Source of the DNA: Prosthecobacter sp.
GTDB lineage: Bacteria; Verrucomicrobiota; Verrucomicrobiia; Verrucomicrobiales; Verrucomicrobiaceae
Direction of reading: 5' to 3'
Assembly (NCBI RefSeq): GCF_014879935.1
Contig: NZ_JACSRD010000146.1
Coordinates: 62,001-126,000, forward strand
Length of the DNA: 64,000 nt
Position 1 is the first letter of the stretch. Each line of letters opens with the position of its first letter. The notes under the pieces were generated by a model that was given only the letters and a program-made list of their open reading frames with translations, did no database searches and was not told the origin of the DNA. This document shows positions 9,701-16,546 of the stretch, in pieces. The position numbers were made by a program, and so were the translations under genes.

Positions 9701-12450
9701 AACGTGAGCGTGCCGGTTCCGGTCAATCCATTCAAGTCCTGGGCCAGGAAGCGACCGCGTGACCGCACGGTGACCGCACCGTTGAACGCGTCAGCCGCCG
9801 CCAGCGTGCGCGCGGTATTGGCGGTGCTCACCGTGCTGCTGTAAAACTGCTGCAAGGTGCCGCCATCGAGCACTTCGATGCTGGCGATGCCGTTGCCACT
9901 GCCCATCGCGTTGGCCTGGGAGACTTCCAGCGTTCCGCCCGGCTCCACCAGGAAGGTGAGGGGGCTGCCGTTGGTGGTGTCGCCAAAGACGGACAAATCG
10001 TCCTCGAGCCGCACGATTCCACCGGTCACATGCGCCCGCAGCGCTCCGGGTGCCGAGCCGATGATGACCGGGCCGTTGCCATTGGTGACTCCGGCGGTGT
10101 TGTTGCCGAGTTGCAGCGTGTAGGCGCTTTGTCCCTCACCGTTTTGATTGGGGGCCAGCATGCCGTGCAGCTCAAAGTCGAATCCGTTCACCGTGATCGT
10201 GCCCAGCTCCCAGGCGCGCGTGTTGCGGTCCGTGCCGATGCCCTTCCACGGGGTTCCGATGCCGATGGTGACGCCGGAGTTGTCGTTCTGTGTCGCCGCA
10301 TCGCCAAAGTAGAACTGCATGTCGTTGGGCAGGTTCTGAATGGTGCGACTGCCGACACCCATGTCCGTCGAGTTGTTCCCGTGCAGAATGGTCGCACCGG
10401 GCTCCAGATGCACCTCGCCACCGGCGCTGACCGCTCCAGCCACGTAAGTGAGGCTGTTCAGGCCGCCGCCGGTCGCGGACACGCCGCCGATGGAGCTGTT
10501 CCCGTCGATGGTGAAACGATCGCCCGGCGTGTCGAAGGCCACAGCCGAGCTGTCGAGGTAGATGCTGCCGCCTTCAAACGCGGAGAAGCCCTGCGTCGAG
10601 GATGTGGCACCCATGCGCCGCAGGATGAGGATGCCGCGTGTCACGAAAACCGGGCCGGAGCCGAAGTAGGTCTGGTTGCTGTTGAAGCCGGTATAGACGT
10701 TTCCAGCGCCGTTGATGTAAGTGCCGCCGGAGTAGGTGTTGTTCGCGGTGCTGTAGAGCACCAGGCTGCCGCTCTGCGTCTTCACCAGCGCGGTGGGCAT
10801 GTCGCCATCCACGATGACGGAGTTGAGATAGAGGTTCGATTGCGCGTTGTGCACATACAACGCGCCGCCGTTGGCCGTGATGGTCGCGTTGCCGCCGCTC
10901 TCAGGCTGGATGTACTTCGTGTAGTTGCCCAGCGTCAGCAAACCGCCGGTGTCGATGGTCAGCGTGGTGCCGTCGAGCTGCTCGATGGTCGAATTGTTCG
11001 CCGTGACAGTCAGTTTGAGCGCGTTGAGCGTCGTGTTGCCGATGGTGGTGGTCGTCCCGGCCAGATCGAGGTCCACGTTGTCCGTGGGACCGGCGGTGGT
11101 GATGTCGGTGGAGGTATAATCCGCCACCCTCACGCCGAATTCAGCGTCGTAGTTCGCGAAGTTGACCAGGTTCACCAGCGCCCAGCCGCCGAGGATGCCG
11201 TCGTTCACCGGTTCGGGCAGATTCCCGAAGAGGATGCGTGGATTGTGACCGGGGCTGCCCAGCGTTCCGGTGGAAGTCGTCCAGTCAAAGCTGATCGTCG
11301 CATCCGGCGACCGCAGCAGATCGCCGAAGTAGAGCACCGTGTCGGCGCTGCTGCTGGTGCGGTTGATGTAGATGCGCGAGGTGCCGCGGTCGAGGTTGAG
11401 GGAGCTGAAGTTCTGCTGCCACACGCCGTTGCCTGCGCCGTTGTTGGAGGCGAAGTAGAGACGCCCGCCCTCCAGATGCAGCGGCGCGGCCTCATTGATG
11501 ATCGAATACGAAGGCGTCGAGCCGAGCGAGTCGTAACGGAGCTGCAGGTCACCGCCGGAGCGCACCGTGTAGCTGCTGGCGTTGAGAATGGGGACGTTGT
11601 TCACCTGTCCGCGGTCGGTTTCAGGCCGCAACTGCACCACGCCGCTGTCCACGATGAACGCGCCGGTGAATCCCGAGCTGTCGCCATCCAGTCGCAGTTC
11701 GCCGAAGCCCGTCTTGGTCAGTGTCGTGGAGCCGCTGATCGTGCCGCCGAGCCGCATGGAGCCGAAGGTGGAGGCGGAGCGGGTCACATCCAGCGTGCCG
11801 CCGCCATCGCCCACCGTGATGTCGCGTGTGGAGTAGAAGTTGTTTCCCAGCGCCCGCAGCGTCCCGCCATCGAGGATGATGTCACCGCCGCCGGTGCCGA
11901 GGCTTTGATCCTTGTACACCTCCACCACACCGGCGTTGATGGTGGTGTCGCCGCTGTAGCTGTTCGACGTGCCGAGGTTCAGCGTGCCATTGCCGGTTTT
12001 GAGCAAGCCCGACGTCCCTGCGAGGGTGGAGTCGATGCGTGCGAAGTTCAGGCCGGTCACATCGATCGTGGCGCTGCCGCCGAGCGTCAGCGTGCCGCCG
12101 CTGAGCAGGTAGCCGCTGCTTTGAAACACGAGTGATCCCGCGTTCAACGCTCCTGCGAGAACGACGTTCCCGGCGGTGCCGGAAAAAACGGCGGTGTCGT
12201 TCACTGAATCTGGCCAGGCAGTGTTTGCAGACACGCCATCCCACCACTGCGGTGACACCACGTCCCAGGTGCCGGAGCCACCGAGTCCCGTGCCGTCGGT
12301 GGCATTGCCGGCCGCCGTGGCATCGGCATCCCAATAGAACGTGGCGGCGCTTGATCGTGTGACGCTCATTCCGGTGAGTATGAGCAGCAAGCAAACGGCG
12401 TGGTGGATGCGAAGCTGCGAAGGCTGGGTGTGGATGGTCGGCGTCATCAT
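739..12450 (-). CDS. Giant autotransporter-associated beta-strand repeat protein with PEP-CTERM sorting signal (~3903 aa)
   Basis: Start trimmed to MMTPTIHTQPSQLRIHHAVCLLLILTGMSVTRSSAATFYWDADATAAGN (signal peptide). Many repeats such as NTYTGKTTIAEGTLALAG, NTYTGRTFLNGGTLSIS, SNSYSGDTTINAGVVEV. C-terminus VVVVPEPGRATLVLFGLIALLRRRRR = VPEP motif, hydrophobic stretch, Arg cluster. Confidence 0.93.
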   Translation of the reverse strand: MMTPTIHTQPSQLRIHHAVCLLLILTGMSVTRSSAATFYWDADATAAGNATDGTGLGGSGTWDVVSPQWWDGVSANTAWPDSVNDTAVFSGTAGNVVLAGALNAGSLVFQSSGYLLSGGTLTLGGSATIDVTGLNFARIDSTLAGTSGLLKTGNGTLNLGTSNSYSGDTTINAGVVEVYKDQSLGTGGGDIILDGGTLRALGNNFYSTRDITVGDGGGTLDVTRSASTFGSMRLGGTISGSTTLTKTGFGELRLDGDSSGFTGAFIVDSGVVQLRPETDRGQVNNVPILNASSYTVRSGGDLQLRYDSLGSTPSYSIINEAAPLHLEGGRLYFASNNGAGNGVWQQNFSSLNLDRGTSRIYINRTSSSADTVLYFGDLLRSPDATISFDWTTSTGTLGSPGHNPRILFGNLPEPVNDGILGGWALVNLVNFANYDAEFGVRVADYTSTDITTAGPTDNVDLDLAGTTTTIGNTTLNALKLTVTANNSTIEQLDGTTLTIDTGGLLTLGNYTKYIQPESGGNATITANGGALYVHNAQSNLYLNSVIVDGDMPTALVKTQSGSLVLYSTANNTYSGGTYINGAGNVYTGFNSNQTYFGSGPVFVTRGILILRRMGATSSTQGFSAFEGGSIYLDSSAVAFDTPGDRFTIDGNSSIGGVSATGGGLNSLTYVAGAVSAGGEVHLEPGATILHGNNSTDMGVGSRTIQNLPNDMQFYFGDAATQNDNSGVTIGIGTPWKGIGTDRNTRAWELGTITVNGFDFELHGMLAPNQNGEGQSAYTLQLGNNTAGVTNGNGPVIIGSAPGALRAHVTGGIVRLEDDLSVFGDTTNGSPLTFLVEPGGTLEVSQANAMGSGNGIASIEVLDGGTLQQFYSSTVSTANTARTLAAADAFNGAVTVRSRGRFLAQDLNGLTGTGTLTFEERSIIQISNATGWTGSQVLPSNGLISGQNLAVVKIYADNFGTAAEPTLTTYFDGTGIYEWGTNANAANPSVAGTPILSLDGGLVINDAYDRNLDATSRGFIELKPGGAGGTFAASTGHYFNILEDVELHGLTLTIGYADVVDGDPGLGDLRLAKVTSDSAGGMLHVIDGAQLLIGATNAIDDSISITLEAGAWLDVDNSDTILQLIGNGATSRVLGDNTLTVVQTGDYDFNASMGDTASLNQAGGGILTLAQDADGTGTLTASSGTIRVGTGVSIGTGYTLNPVTGGTVDLNGQTVDAASVIGDSTGTVNLNGGVLQFSNTSTVTIDSNMAVINGPGTIRTVGTGSVRFNGDPTRINNVSTIDILNGEFRVDGIAGTPDSHIISASTINLGDGLVTTGGTGFRVFPRLFLVNTESTQTATLNINGGWLVSDLGTLVTVGTGQEIWSGDINFTGAAETNLIDVNDVSTSNRTQPEEHVISGTLGGTGGFSKVNVGALILTANNPISGDIYVQRAGPGTQSVNSQGGLVLTGANGALSAANALVLSRDGSLYLDNSTDVLDQSTDGIGRLGNSTDLQLRANARLRLIGNSSTAVSETLGALLQETGSGKVNFDLDDSTPQLTTLTFASYTRQAGAITQFQVIDNIAGALGTTARLLFADGGASAVQYGSGTGNGTTTRSIVLGAFGGVNNIADQFMTFDSSSPNELRPLDFNTEHLLSSALPVKGLVDGDYTVLYGVDQNFMLNYNVDRAGDPDGDVNWFGDNPNRITVNVAMNSLRFGTNTPTSTVNSNNTNELGSVLVLNADVTLYLGDSSGATNGIGIDTHGSGMILFGRDISGTSPGSNQYIAGGVLDFGTREALLVNESGNSALIRSTIAGSGGLTKAGVQTIYLDNSNTYTGITTIAEGILDIRDQHALGDSPLVRIEGSGQLYLELGTNVVDSASGGAPPDLFVGINDASRTILYSNNANNTWGGDIIIDNVDNTGNWVFTSYIGTNALATLNLNGDIYGNELANPINTDTSLNDARLIATNGINSAGGVININGQVHDNANGAIATPVTSDNENQLLRFFIRGSDQAVVNARQQWDAAGLIFVENGILRYEGEGNFWTPQAAANMNAANGQSGLRIGGNSNLWNAAVILTKPGQALNISRIDIGGDGTNDYNQLGNDMLAGTNSSGTVTFGDGTDRVVFNGSNAANAFVRDLTVYQAGGGTMELNFRLDDTDSDSHTSFTKIGRGVVNFNGQNDVNGAAQNGDVEQLNMSGGLLRLTNYGNATGRRFDTGAMITLAGGGIEMDGASSIQDETANYTGAAVVANAAFPAAQTLIAPGGTDVIVTSKAGRTTTMNIGSATIALNRMSGGTVNFVENGNGGVSVLSLLGTGAPADGTAIAWATYGDSYSYNAASATYTLNALDFAMTTTGDLTAFSGASRENNDTAATWTNGNDISELLGFTGTTGAGAVVNTLHFDADAAGTITVDAGGLEITSGGIMVSSLVLNAASAKTITGGALSAGADADLIVHQHGGSTLTIASAIADHAGSSAGNALVKTGSGELVLSGINTYTGRTFLNGGTLSISADANLGTASGSPVADGIHINGGTLQTTADMSLDANRGIMLGGNGGEINVAAGTTLTYGGVIVSEANVIVGYAANPAVGRIDKTGDGTLILRGVNNSYNGLTDVIAGTLKWEPLAQAAATVTPFGSNSAFLDGTTVHSGATLALHPGTVANNSNQNFVFQEWFTFQGGSILDLAPENTTENPHDFNTYFRGIMQFDSLGNPGTLDGTQTAATLAGTTVIYNRDTVYFNDAGGYITGDGGITKAGAGYMGIRESNPEWTGQLIISEGAVDVFSAGNPLGVGTLPIILGHNLEAELAGEFVTGNTAVQLLFRDEGGYRDVSNITQDIIVRHDAGAGTQLKRIGARYLAHADVVNYNGDLTLHDNVEFFYQDDVRDSNSTTASNIRNDTRSVGAPTNAETVFINFNGVITGTGNISTNVPQGGNANSANGSITGAMDDFVINAIFGLNGDNRSWTGDLLITNNSNTNGADDVDRIAILRLGNVYALNDNLVKFASQGHLQLAGINKTFTQNFLFVGATGLAPTAKIENAAFTDVTVTFDSGTQSGVNFQDIGVGMADGLTFGGTLYNQGLLNVVKTGAGETVFGASTGGGETFDTFSNYHGTTLVQQGTLYAGSNNPFSPYSRFIVADGAKLSPFWDNAGTGFNVTIGSLSGGSGATVNIENSIFNLGGDDTDDADFAGIITTTDAFGDPGAGAGGVFKIGSGSQRLSGANTFVTPNIGVLQGTLIGGSNTAFGDAFNVINLGGIPFVSINPVDGRVELLLDGTADAVVNPVVMNNFDGNDEGITVIGTRATSGTYGFATGGTVSLYQDIATNVFLQAEGDSVFRFGDMIMDIGFGSLPLIKIGAGTVELHVANTYGSGGSWAAGPGIDGGTIVRHGTLSLFDSGALSTTIVELGDTRRELGTDAYLATTRSLITAAAGGSFNEASNGAGGAGNGAFLNVSTIVDGVVITTADIGRRILVMSEGNNPERNGVYEIVSLDPTGTHMNLVRAADFDETTEMLYGTSILVTHGATHAGGRFFVATTDVTTVNGDGTDPVYWLADDAGPDVGLIAAVPDLYISTDIDINDTNGSGATYIGGTFTSGTTEFAGAITLQHLTLPGVDNIRELTLISSSNDAGGGVLISGPITTADPGDTLNIRKEGPGTVTLDNPNTTYTGKTTIAEGTLALAGDTDISSTSWIEVAAAGTLDFSASNAGDFTFNGPVSGAGTVATGSGTFIIGTSGSPGFLSPGMSSDPASVATAGDAIGTFTVNGNLELAGDATGVTRLTLQMGATNGADYNDSANFLLHLGTGDFDTWITTQGDAYDTQTGGNHDRVVVTGSFTMNSGGIISFTNDNGADYQPVFGDVFNLLDWSSVNPNGFSTGGMGRGDGLVGDLGLPDLSLPDLLYDTSLFFSHGIVVVVPEPGRATLVLFGLIALLRRRRR

Positions 12451-12597
12451 GGTTCCTGGTGGTTTGTATCCCCGTTGTGCGGGGAGGCGTTGTGATGCCC
12501 CCGAGACTAGCGAACCCACCTCTCCAAAATCCATGCGGCGAACCTGCAACGTGTTCCGGCCTCTGGCGCATCGCCGCCTACGCCATCCGCCACCGTG

Positions 12598-12614
12598 ATA
12601 GGCCATTGGCGTAT
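12598..12614. promoter_or_regulatory. Near-perfect dyad ATAGGCC-ATT-GGCGTAT in the divergent adhesin/histidine-kinase intergenic region (candidate regulator site)
   Basis: Read directly: ATAgGCC ATT GGCgTAT, arms complementary except one position. A related TACGCCA half-site lies just upstream (~12579-12586). Confidence 0.4.
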
Positions 12615-12721
12615 CCCTTAAACAGGGTTGGCTGATTGTGCGCGCGGGCGTGTCTCGCCACTGTCTGCCCCGTCCGGGTTCCCGGCTTCCCATGCTTCAG
12701 ACTCACACATCGCAGGCGGTC

Positions 12722-14209
12722 ATGAAACCGTCCTCAAAGAAACCCGCGAGACCGGGGGCGCGGAGGATGGAGCCCGCCTCGCACGTCAGGCTTTCGTCCG
12801 CTGAACTCGAAGCCGCCAGCGCCCTTCCGGCGCTCGTCGCCGTGCTGGATGCGGAGCGCCGCTACCGCTACTGCAATCCGGCCTTTCGTGTCTGGTTCGG
12901 GCTGGATCCGCAAAGCCTCGTGGGCCGCCGTTTCGAAGAGGTGGCGGGTGAGGCGGTGCATGAGGTCGTCAGACCGCATGTGGAGGCGGTGCTGGCGGGC
13001 CGTGAGGTGAGTTTTGAAGCGTTGTTTGTCTATCGCCATGGCCCGGCACGCCAGGTGAACGTCCATTACACACCGCAGCATGACGGCGCCGGCCGTGTCA
13101 TCGGCTATGTGTCGCTGACAGTCGATGTGTCGCGTCAACGTGAGGCCGAAATGAGCCTCCGCCGCCTCACAGCGGAGCTGGAGGCGAAGGTGGACAAGCG
13201 CACGCACGAGCTGCACCAGACCATCGAGGCCCTGCAGGCCACCGTGCAGGGTGCGCCTGACACGGTGCTCGTCCTCGACGCCTCCGGCTGCATCATCAAT
13301 GCCAATCCACCGGCCCGTCGCCTCTTCGGCCTGGCGCCGGAACGCATCCTCGGCCAGTCGCTCAGCGCCTTCCTGCCAGCCTCCGATGTGGAGGACTTCA
13401 GCGAGTTTTTTGAGGAGGCCAAACGTAGCTCGCCTGACATCCGTTCCACCGAGCCGCGCCAGTCTTTGCTCCGCCATGCCAGCGGCTCGCTCATTCCCAT
13501 CGAGGTGGCCATCGGTGTCAGCCCGCGGCTGGATCACTTCACCGCCTTCATCCGTGACATCACCCGCCGTCGCAATCTGGAGGCGGAACTCATGCGCGTG
13601 GCCGTGGATGAGCGGCGTCACATCGCGCAGGATCTGCACGACAGCCTCTGCCAGGAGATCAGCGCGGTGCATTTCGCCGTCGTGGCCCTCGCCCGGCGGC
13701 TCGCGGAAGCCGGATCCGCCGAGGCCGGCACGACGCGGAAGATCGGCCACATGATCGAGGAGACCCTCGATCACGCGCGTCACATCGCCCACGGCCTCGG
13801 TCCGGTGATGGAGGAGGGGGATGACCTCGTGCGGGCGCTGCGGCGGCTCGCCCGCACCACGGAGGACCTTTGCAAAATGCCCTGCGGCATCGTTTCCAGC
13901 GGTCACTTCGCCGATGTGGACCGCGATGTGGGCACGCAGCTCTATTACATCACGCAGGAGGCGCTCAACAACGTGCTGCGCCATGCGCAGGCCAGCCGCA
14001 TGGACATCCGCCTCACGCGTGATGGCGGTGATGTGGTGCTGTGCATCACTGACAACGGCCGCGGCTGCCATCCGTGCGGAGAATCGTCCGGCCGCGGCCT
14101 GCGTTTCATGCGTTATCGTGCTGCCGCGCTGAATGGCAGCTTGCGCTTGCGGAACCGGCCCTCAGGCGGCACAGAGCTCGAGTGCCGTGTGCCGGTGGAG
14201 GCGTCGTGA
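12722..14209 (+). CDS. PAS-domain sensor histidine kinase (HisKA_3 / NarX-type, soluble)
   Basis: Two PAS-like segments (VLDAERRYRYCNPAFRVWFG; VLVLDASGCIINANPPARRLFG), H-box DERRHIAQDLHDSLCQEI, N-box YYITQEALNNVLRHAQA, G-box ITDNGRG. No obvious TM segment. Start uncertain (12692 also possible). Confidence 0.9.
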   Translation: MKPSSKKPARPGARRMEPASHVRLSSAELEAASALPALVAVLDAERRYRYCNPAFRVWFGLDPQSLVGRRFEEVAGEAVHEVVRPHVEAVLAGREVSFEALFVYRHGPARQVNVHYTPQHDGAGRVIGYVSLTVDVSRQREAEMSLRRLTAELEAKVDKRTHELHQTIEALQATVQGAPDTVLVLDASGCIINANPPARRLFGLAPERILGQSLSAFLPASDVEDFSEFFEEAKRSSPDIRSTEPRQSLLRHASGSLIPIEVAIGVSPRLDHFTAFIRDITRRRNLEAELMRVAVDERRHIAQDLHDSLCQEISAVHFAVVALARRLAEAGSAEAGTTRKIGHMIEETLDHARHIAHGLGPVMEEGDDLVRALRRLARTTEDLCKMPCGIVSSGHFADVDRDVGTQLYYITQEALNNVLRHAQASRMDIRLTRDGGDVVLCITDNGRGCHPCGESSGRGLRFMRYRAAALNGSLRLRNRPSGGTELECRVPVEAS

Positions 14210-14244
14210 ACCGCGTCCCGGGCACGTGGTTCCCGGATGCCGTC

Positions 14245-14940
14245 ATGAATCCCCGCCAATCCAACTGCATTCGTGTCCTGCTCGTGGATGACCACCCGTT
14301 TCTGCGGCAGGGCGTGGCCTTGAGCCTGCACTCCGCGGCCGACATCCAGGTCTGCGGTGAGGCGCCCGACTCCGCCACCGCCATCCGTCTTGAGGAAGAA
14401 CTGCAGCCGGATGTCGTCCTGACCGATCTCACGCTGCCGGACAAGAGCGGCCTGGAGCTCATCCACATCCTGCACGAACGCCGGCCGGAGGTGAAGATCC
14501 TCGTCCTCTCCATGCACGAGGAGGACATCTACGCCGAGCGTTGCCTCCGCGCCGGTGCCAAAGGCTACCTGATGAAGAGCAAGGCGCCCGAGCTGCTCGT
14601 CGCCGCCGTCCGCGAAGTCGCTGCCGGACGCATCTATGTCAGCGGAAACCTCGCCCAGCGCCTGCTTCAAATCCTCACGCAGCCCGCCACCGCCGAATCC
14701 GACCGGCCGGACGGGCTCAAAGAACTGAGCGCACGCGAGTTTGAGGTCTTCGAGCTCATCGGCCGTGGCAAAACGGCGAAGGAGATCGCCCACATGCTGG
14801 GAATCAGCTCGAAGACGGTCGATGTGCATCGCGGACGCATCCGCGAGAAGCTGAACATCCAGACGAATCCGGATCTGATTCACCACGCGGTCCGCTGGGT
14901 GCAGGCGCATGAGGGTGGTGGTGCCATCGGGCCTCAATAG
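14245..14940 (+). CDS. NarL/FixJ family response regulator (LuxR-type HTH)
   Basis: Receiver IRVLLVDDHPFLRQGVALSL...DVVLTDLTLPDKSGLELI...LVLSMHEEDIYAERCLRAGAKGYLMKS; HTH LSAREFEVFELIGRGKTAKEIAHMLGISSKTVDVHRGRIREKL. Just downstream of the kinase. Confidence 0.93.
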   Translation: MNPRQSNCIRVLLVDDHPFLRQGVALSLHSAADIQVCGEAPDSATAIRLEEELQPDVVLTDLTLPDKSGLELIHILHERRPEVKILVLSMHEEDIYAERCLRAGAKGYLMKSKAPELLVAAVREVAAGRIYVSGNLAQRLLQILTQPATAESDRPDGLKELSAREFEVFELIGRGKTAKEIAHMLGISSKTVDVHRGRIREKLNIQTNPDLIHHAVRWVQAHEGGGAIGPQ

Positions 14941-15716
14941 CCGCCGGTGCCGATCTTGCCGGACGACTCGCCGCTTTCACCGGCAGCCTCGCGCTTGCGA
15001 TAATCATCCATCATCGCTGCGGTGGCCGTGGCACCGCAGCGGGTGCCACCGAGATCGCGCACCTTGATGAGGCCGTCGAGATCACGCACGCCACCGGCGG
15101 CTTTCACCTGCACTTTGGGCGAGCAGCTTGCCCGCATGAGCGCGAGGTCGTGCTCAGTGGCTCCTTTGTAATTGTAGCTGCCATCGGGCTGCTTCACGAA
15201 GCCGTAGCCGGTGCTCGTCTTCACCCAATCGGCCCCGGCGCGCTCGCAGATTTCGCACAGCTTGCGTTTGAAGTCATCGCTGCTGAGGCCAGCGCCACCA
15301 TTGGTGAGGTAGTCGTTCTCAAAGATCACCTTCACCTTCGCGCCATGCTCGTGCGCCTCATCGCAGACGGCTTTCACATCCGCTTCGACGTAGCCCCAGT
15401 CGCCACCCATGGCCTTGCCGATGTTGATGACCATGTCGATCTCGTTGGCGCCGTCCTTGCAGGCGAGTTCGGTCTCGTAGCGCTTCGACTCGGTGGTGCT
15501 GTTGCCATGGGGGAAGCCGATCACGCAGCCGACCAGCACGCCGGAGCCGCGCAGCCACTCGACGGCCTGCTTCACGGCGTAGGGTTTGATGCAGACCGAG
15601 GCCACCTGATACTTTGCGGCCAGCTCGCAGCCGGCTTTGAGGTCCGCGTCCGTCATCGTGGGATGCAGGAGGCTGTGGTCGATCATCTTGGCGAGGTCGG
15701 AGTAGCTGTATTTCAT
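14934..15716 (-). CDS. deoC: Deoxyribose-phosphate aldolase
   Basis: MIDHSLLHPTMTDADLKAGCELAAKYQVASVCIKPYAV...VIGFPHGNSTTESKRYET...GANEIDMVINIGK...KVIFENDYLT...WVKTSTGYG...VKAAGGVRDL: DeoC catalytic Lys regions. Stop overlaps the end of the convergent response regulator. Confidence 0.95.
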   Translation of the reverse strand: MKYSYSDLAKMIDHSLLHPTMTDADLKAGCELAAKYQVASVCIKPYAVKQAVEWLRGSGVLVGCVIGFPHGNSTTESKRYETELACKDGANEIDMVINIGKAMGGDWGYVEADVKAVCDEAHEHGAKVKVIFENDYLTNGGAGLSSDDFKRKLCEICERAGADWVKTSTGYGFVKQPDGSYNYKGATEHDLALMRASCSPKVQVKAAGGVRDLDGLIKVRDLGGTRCGATATAAMMDDYRKREAAGESGESSGKIGTGGY

Positions 15717-15727
15717 GGTGTCTGGAT

Positions 15728-15759
15728 TGGCTTAGCCAGTTTCTAAATTGGCTAAGCCA
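15728..15759. promoter_or_regulatory. Paired palindromic operator TGGCTTAGCCA-N10-TGGCTAAGCCA between deoC and the GntR regulator
   Basis: TGGCTTAGCCA at 15728-15738 and its exact reverse complement TGGCTAAGCCA at 15749-15759, centre-to-centre 21 bp; an additional AATTGGCT half-site follows at ~15774-15781. Confidence 0.75.
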
Positions 15760-15796
15760 CTTGTCAAAGCCGGAATTGGCTCCAAGATCGCCGCGC

Positions 15797-16543
15797 ATGG
15801 CCGTTCGCGCCTCCTTTCACCAGCAGCTCATCGAAAAACTGCGCAAACTGCTGCGCGGCCGCCAGTTCGCGCCCGGGGCGCGTTTCCTGACTGAGCGGGA
15901 GATCGCCGAGCGCTTCAAAACCAGCCGCCCGACCGCGAACAAGGCCCTCAGCTGCCTCGTTTCGGCCGGATTGCTGGATATTCGTCAAGGTGCAGGCACC
16001 TTCGTGCGCGAGAGCGTGCTGGACTACGATCTGCAGCGTCTCGTTAGCTTCACGGACAAGGCGCTCGCTGCCGGAAAGGAGCCGGGAACGAAAGTGGTGA
16101 CGCTTGAACAGGTTTCTGCTCCTGAAATGGCTGCGGCGATGCATCTGAAGCCTGATGAGCCGCTGTGGCTGCTGGAGCGTGTGCGCCTCGCCGATGGCCA
16201 GCCGGTCATTTTTGAGCGCAGGCATGTGGCGGCGTCGCTTTGCCCGCGATTGACGAAAACTGAGGCCAAGGGCTCGCTGTATGCGTTCTGGACGCAGAAG
16301 TGCGGCCTAAGCATTGCTGGAGCCAGCGAGGTGATCCGTGCGGTGAATGCAAACAAGGTCCAGGCGACACATCTTGGCCTCCGTGAAGGTGTTGCGTGCC
16401 TCCAAGTCGTCGCCACCGGCCATCTGGCCGATGGGAAAGTGCTCTGGCACGAAGAGACGCTCTACCGCAGCGACGTGTATGAGTTTCGCAACCAGCTCGG
16501 TGGACTCACGACTCCGAAACCGGCCGTCGGCGCGATGCGCTGA
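15797..16543 (+). CDS. GntR family transcriptional regulator (HutC/UTRA type)
   Basis: wHTH LRKLLRGRQFAPGARFLTEREIAERFKTSRPTANKALSCLVSAGLLDIRQGAGTFV and a UTRA-like C-terminal effector domain (EPLWLLERVRLADGQPVIFERRHV...LWHEETLYRSDVYEFRNQL). TTG start at 15761 is the alternative in the ORF track. Confidence 0.9.
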   Translation: MAVRASFHQQLIEKLRKLLRGRQFAPGARFLTEREIAERFKTSRPTANKALSCLVSAGLLDIRQGAGTFVRESVLDYDLQRLVSFTDKALAAGKEPGTKVVTLEQVSAPEMAAAMHLKPDEPLWLLERVRLADGQPVIFERRHVAASLCPRLTKTEAKGSLYAFWTQKCGLSIAGASEVIRAVNANKVQATHLGLREGVACLQVVATGHLADGKVLWHEETLYRSDVYEFRNQLGGLTTPKPAVGAMR

Positions 16544-16546
16544 GGC

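Noticed and set aside
289-12135. Series of long + strand ORFs (689, 1017, 214, 389, 414, 701 aa) opposite the giant adhesin
   Set aside because: Antisense shadows of a high-GC repetitive coding sequence: no signal peptide, no recognisable domain, low-complexity translations. The minus-strand frame has signal peptide, repeats and PEP-CTERM signal.
12734-14071. 445-aa minus ORF opposite the PAS histidine kinase
   Set aside because: Shadow ORF; the + strand encodes complete H, N and G boxes.
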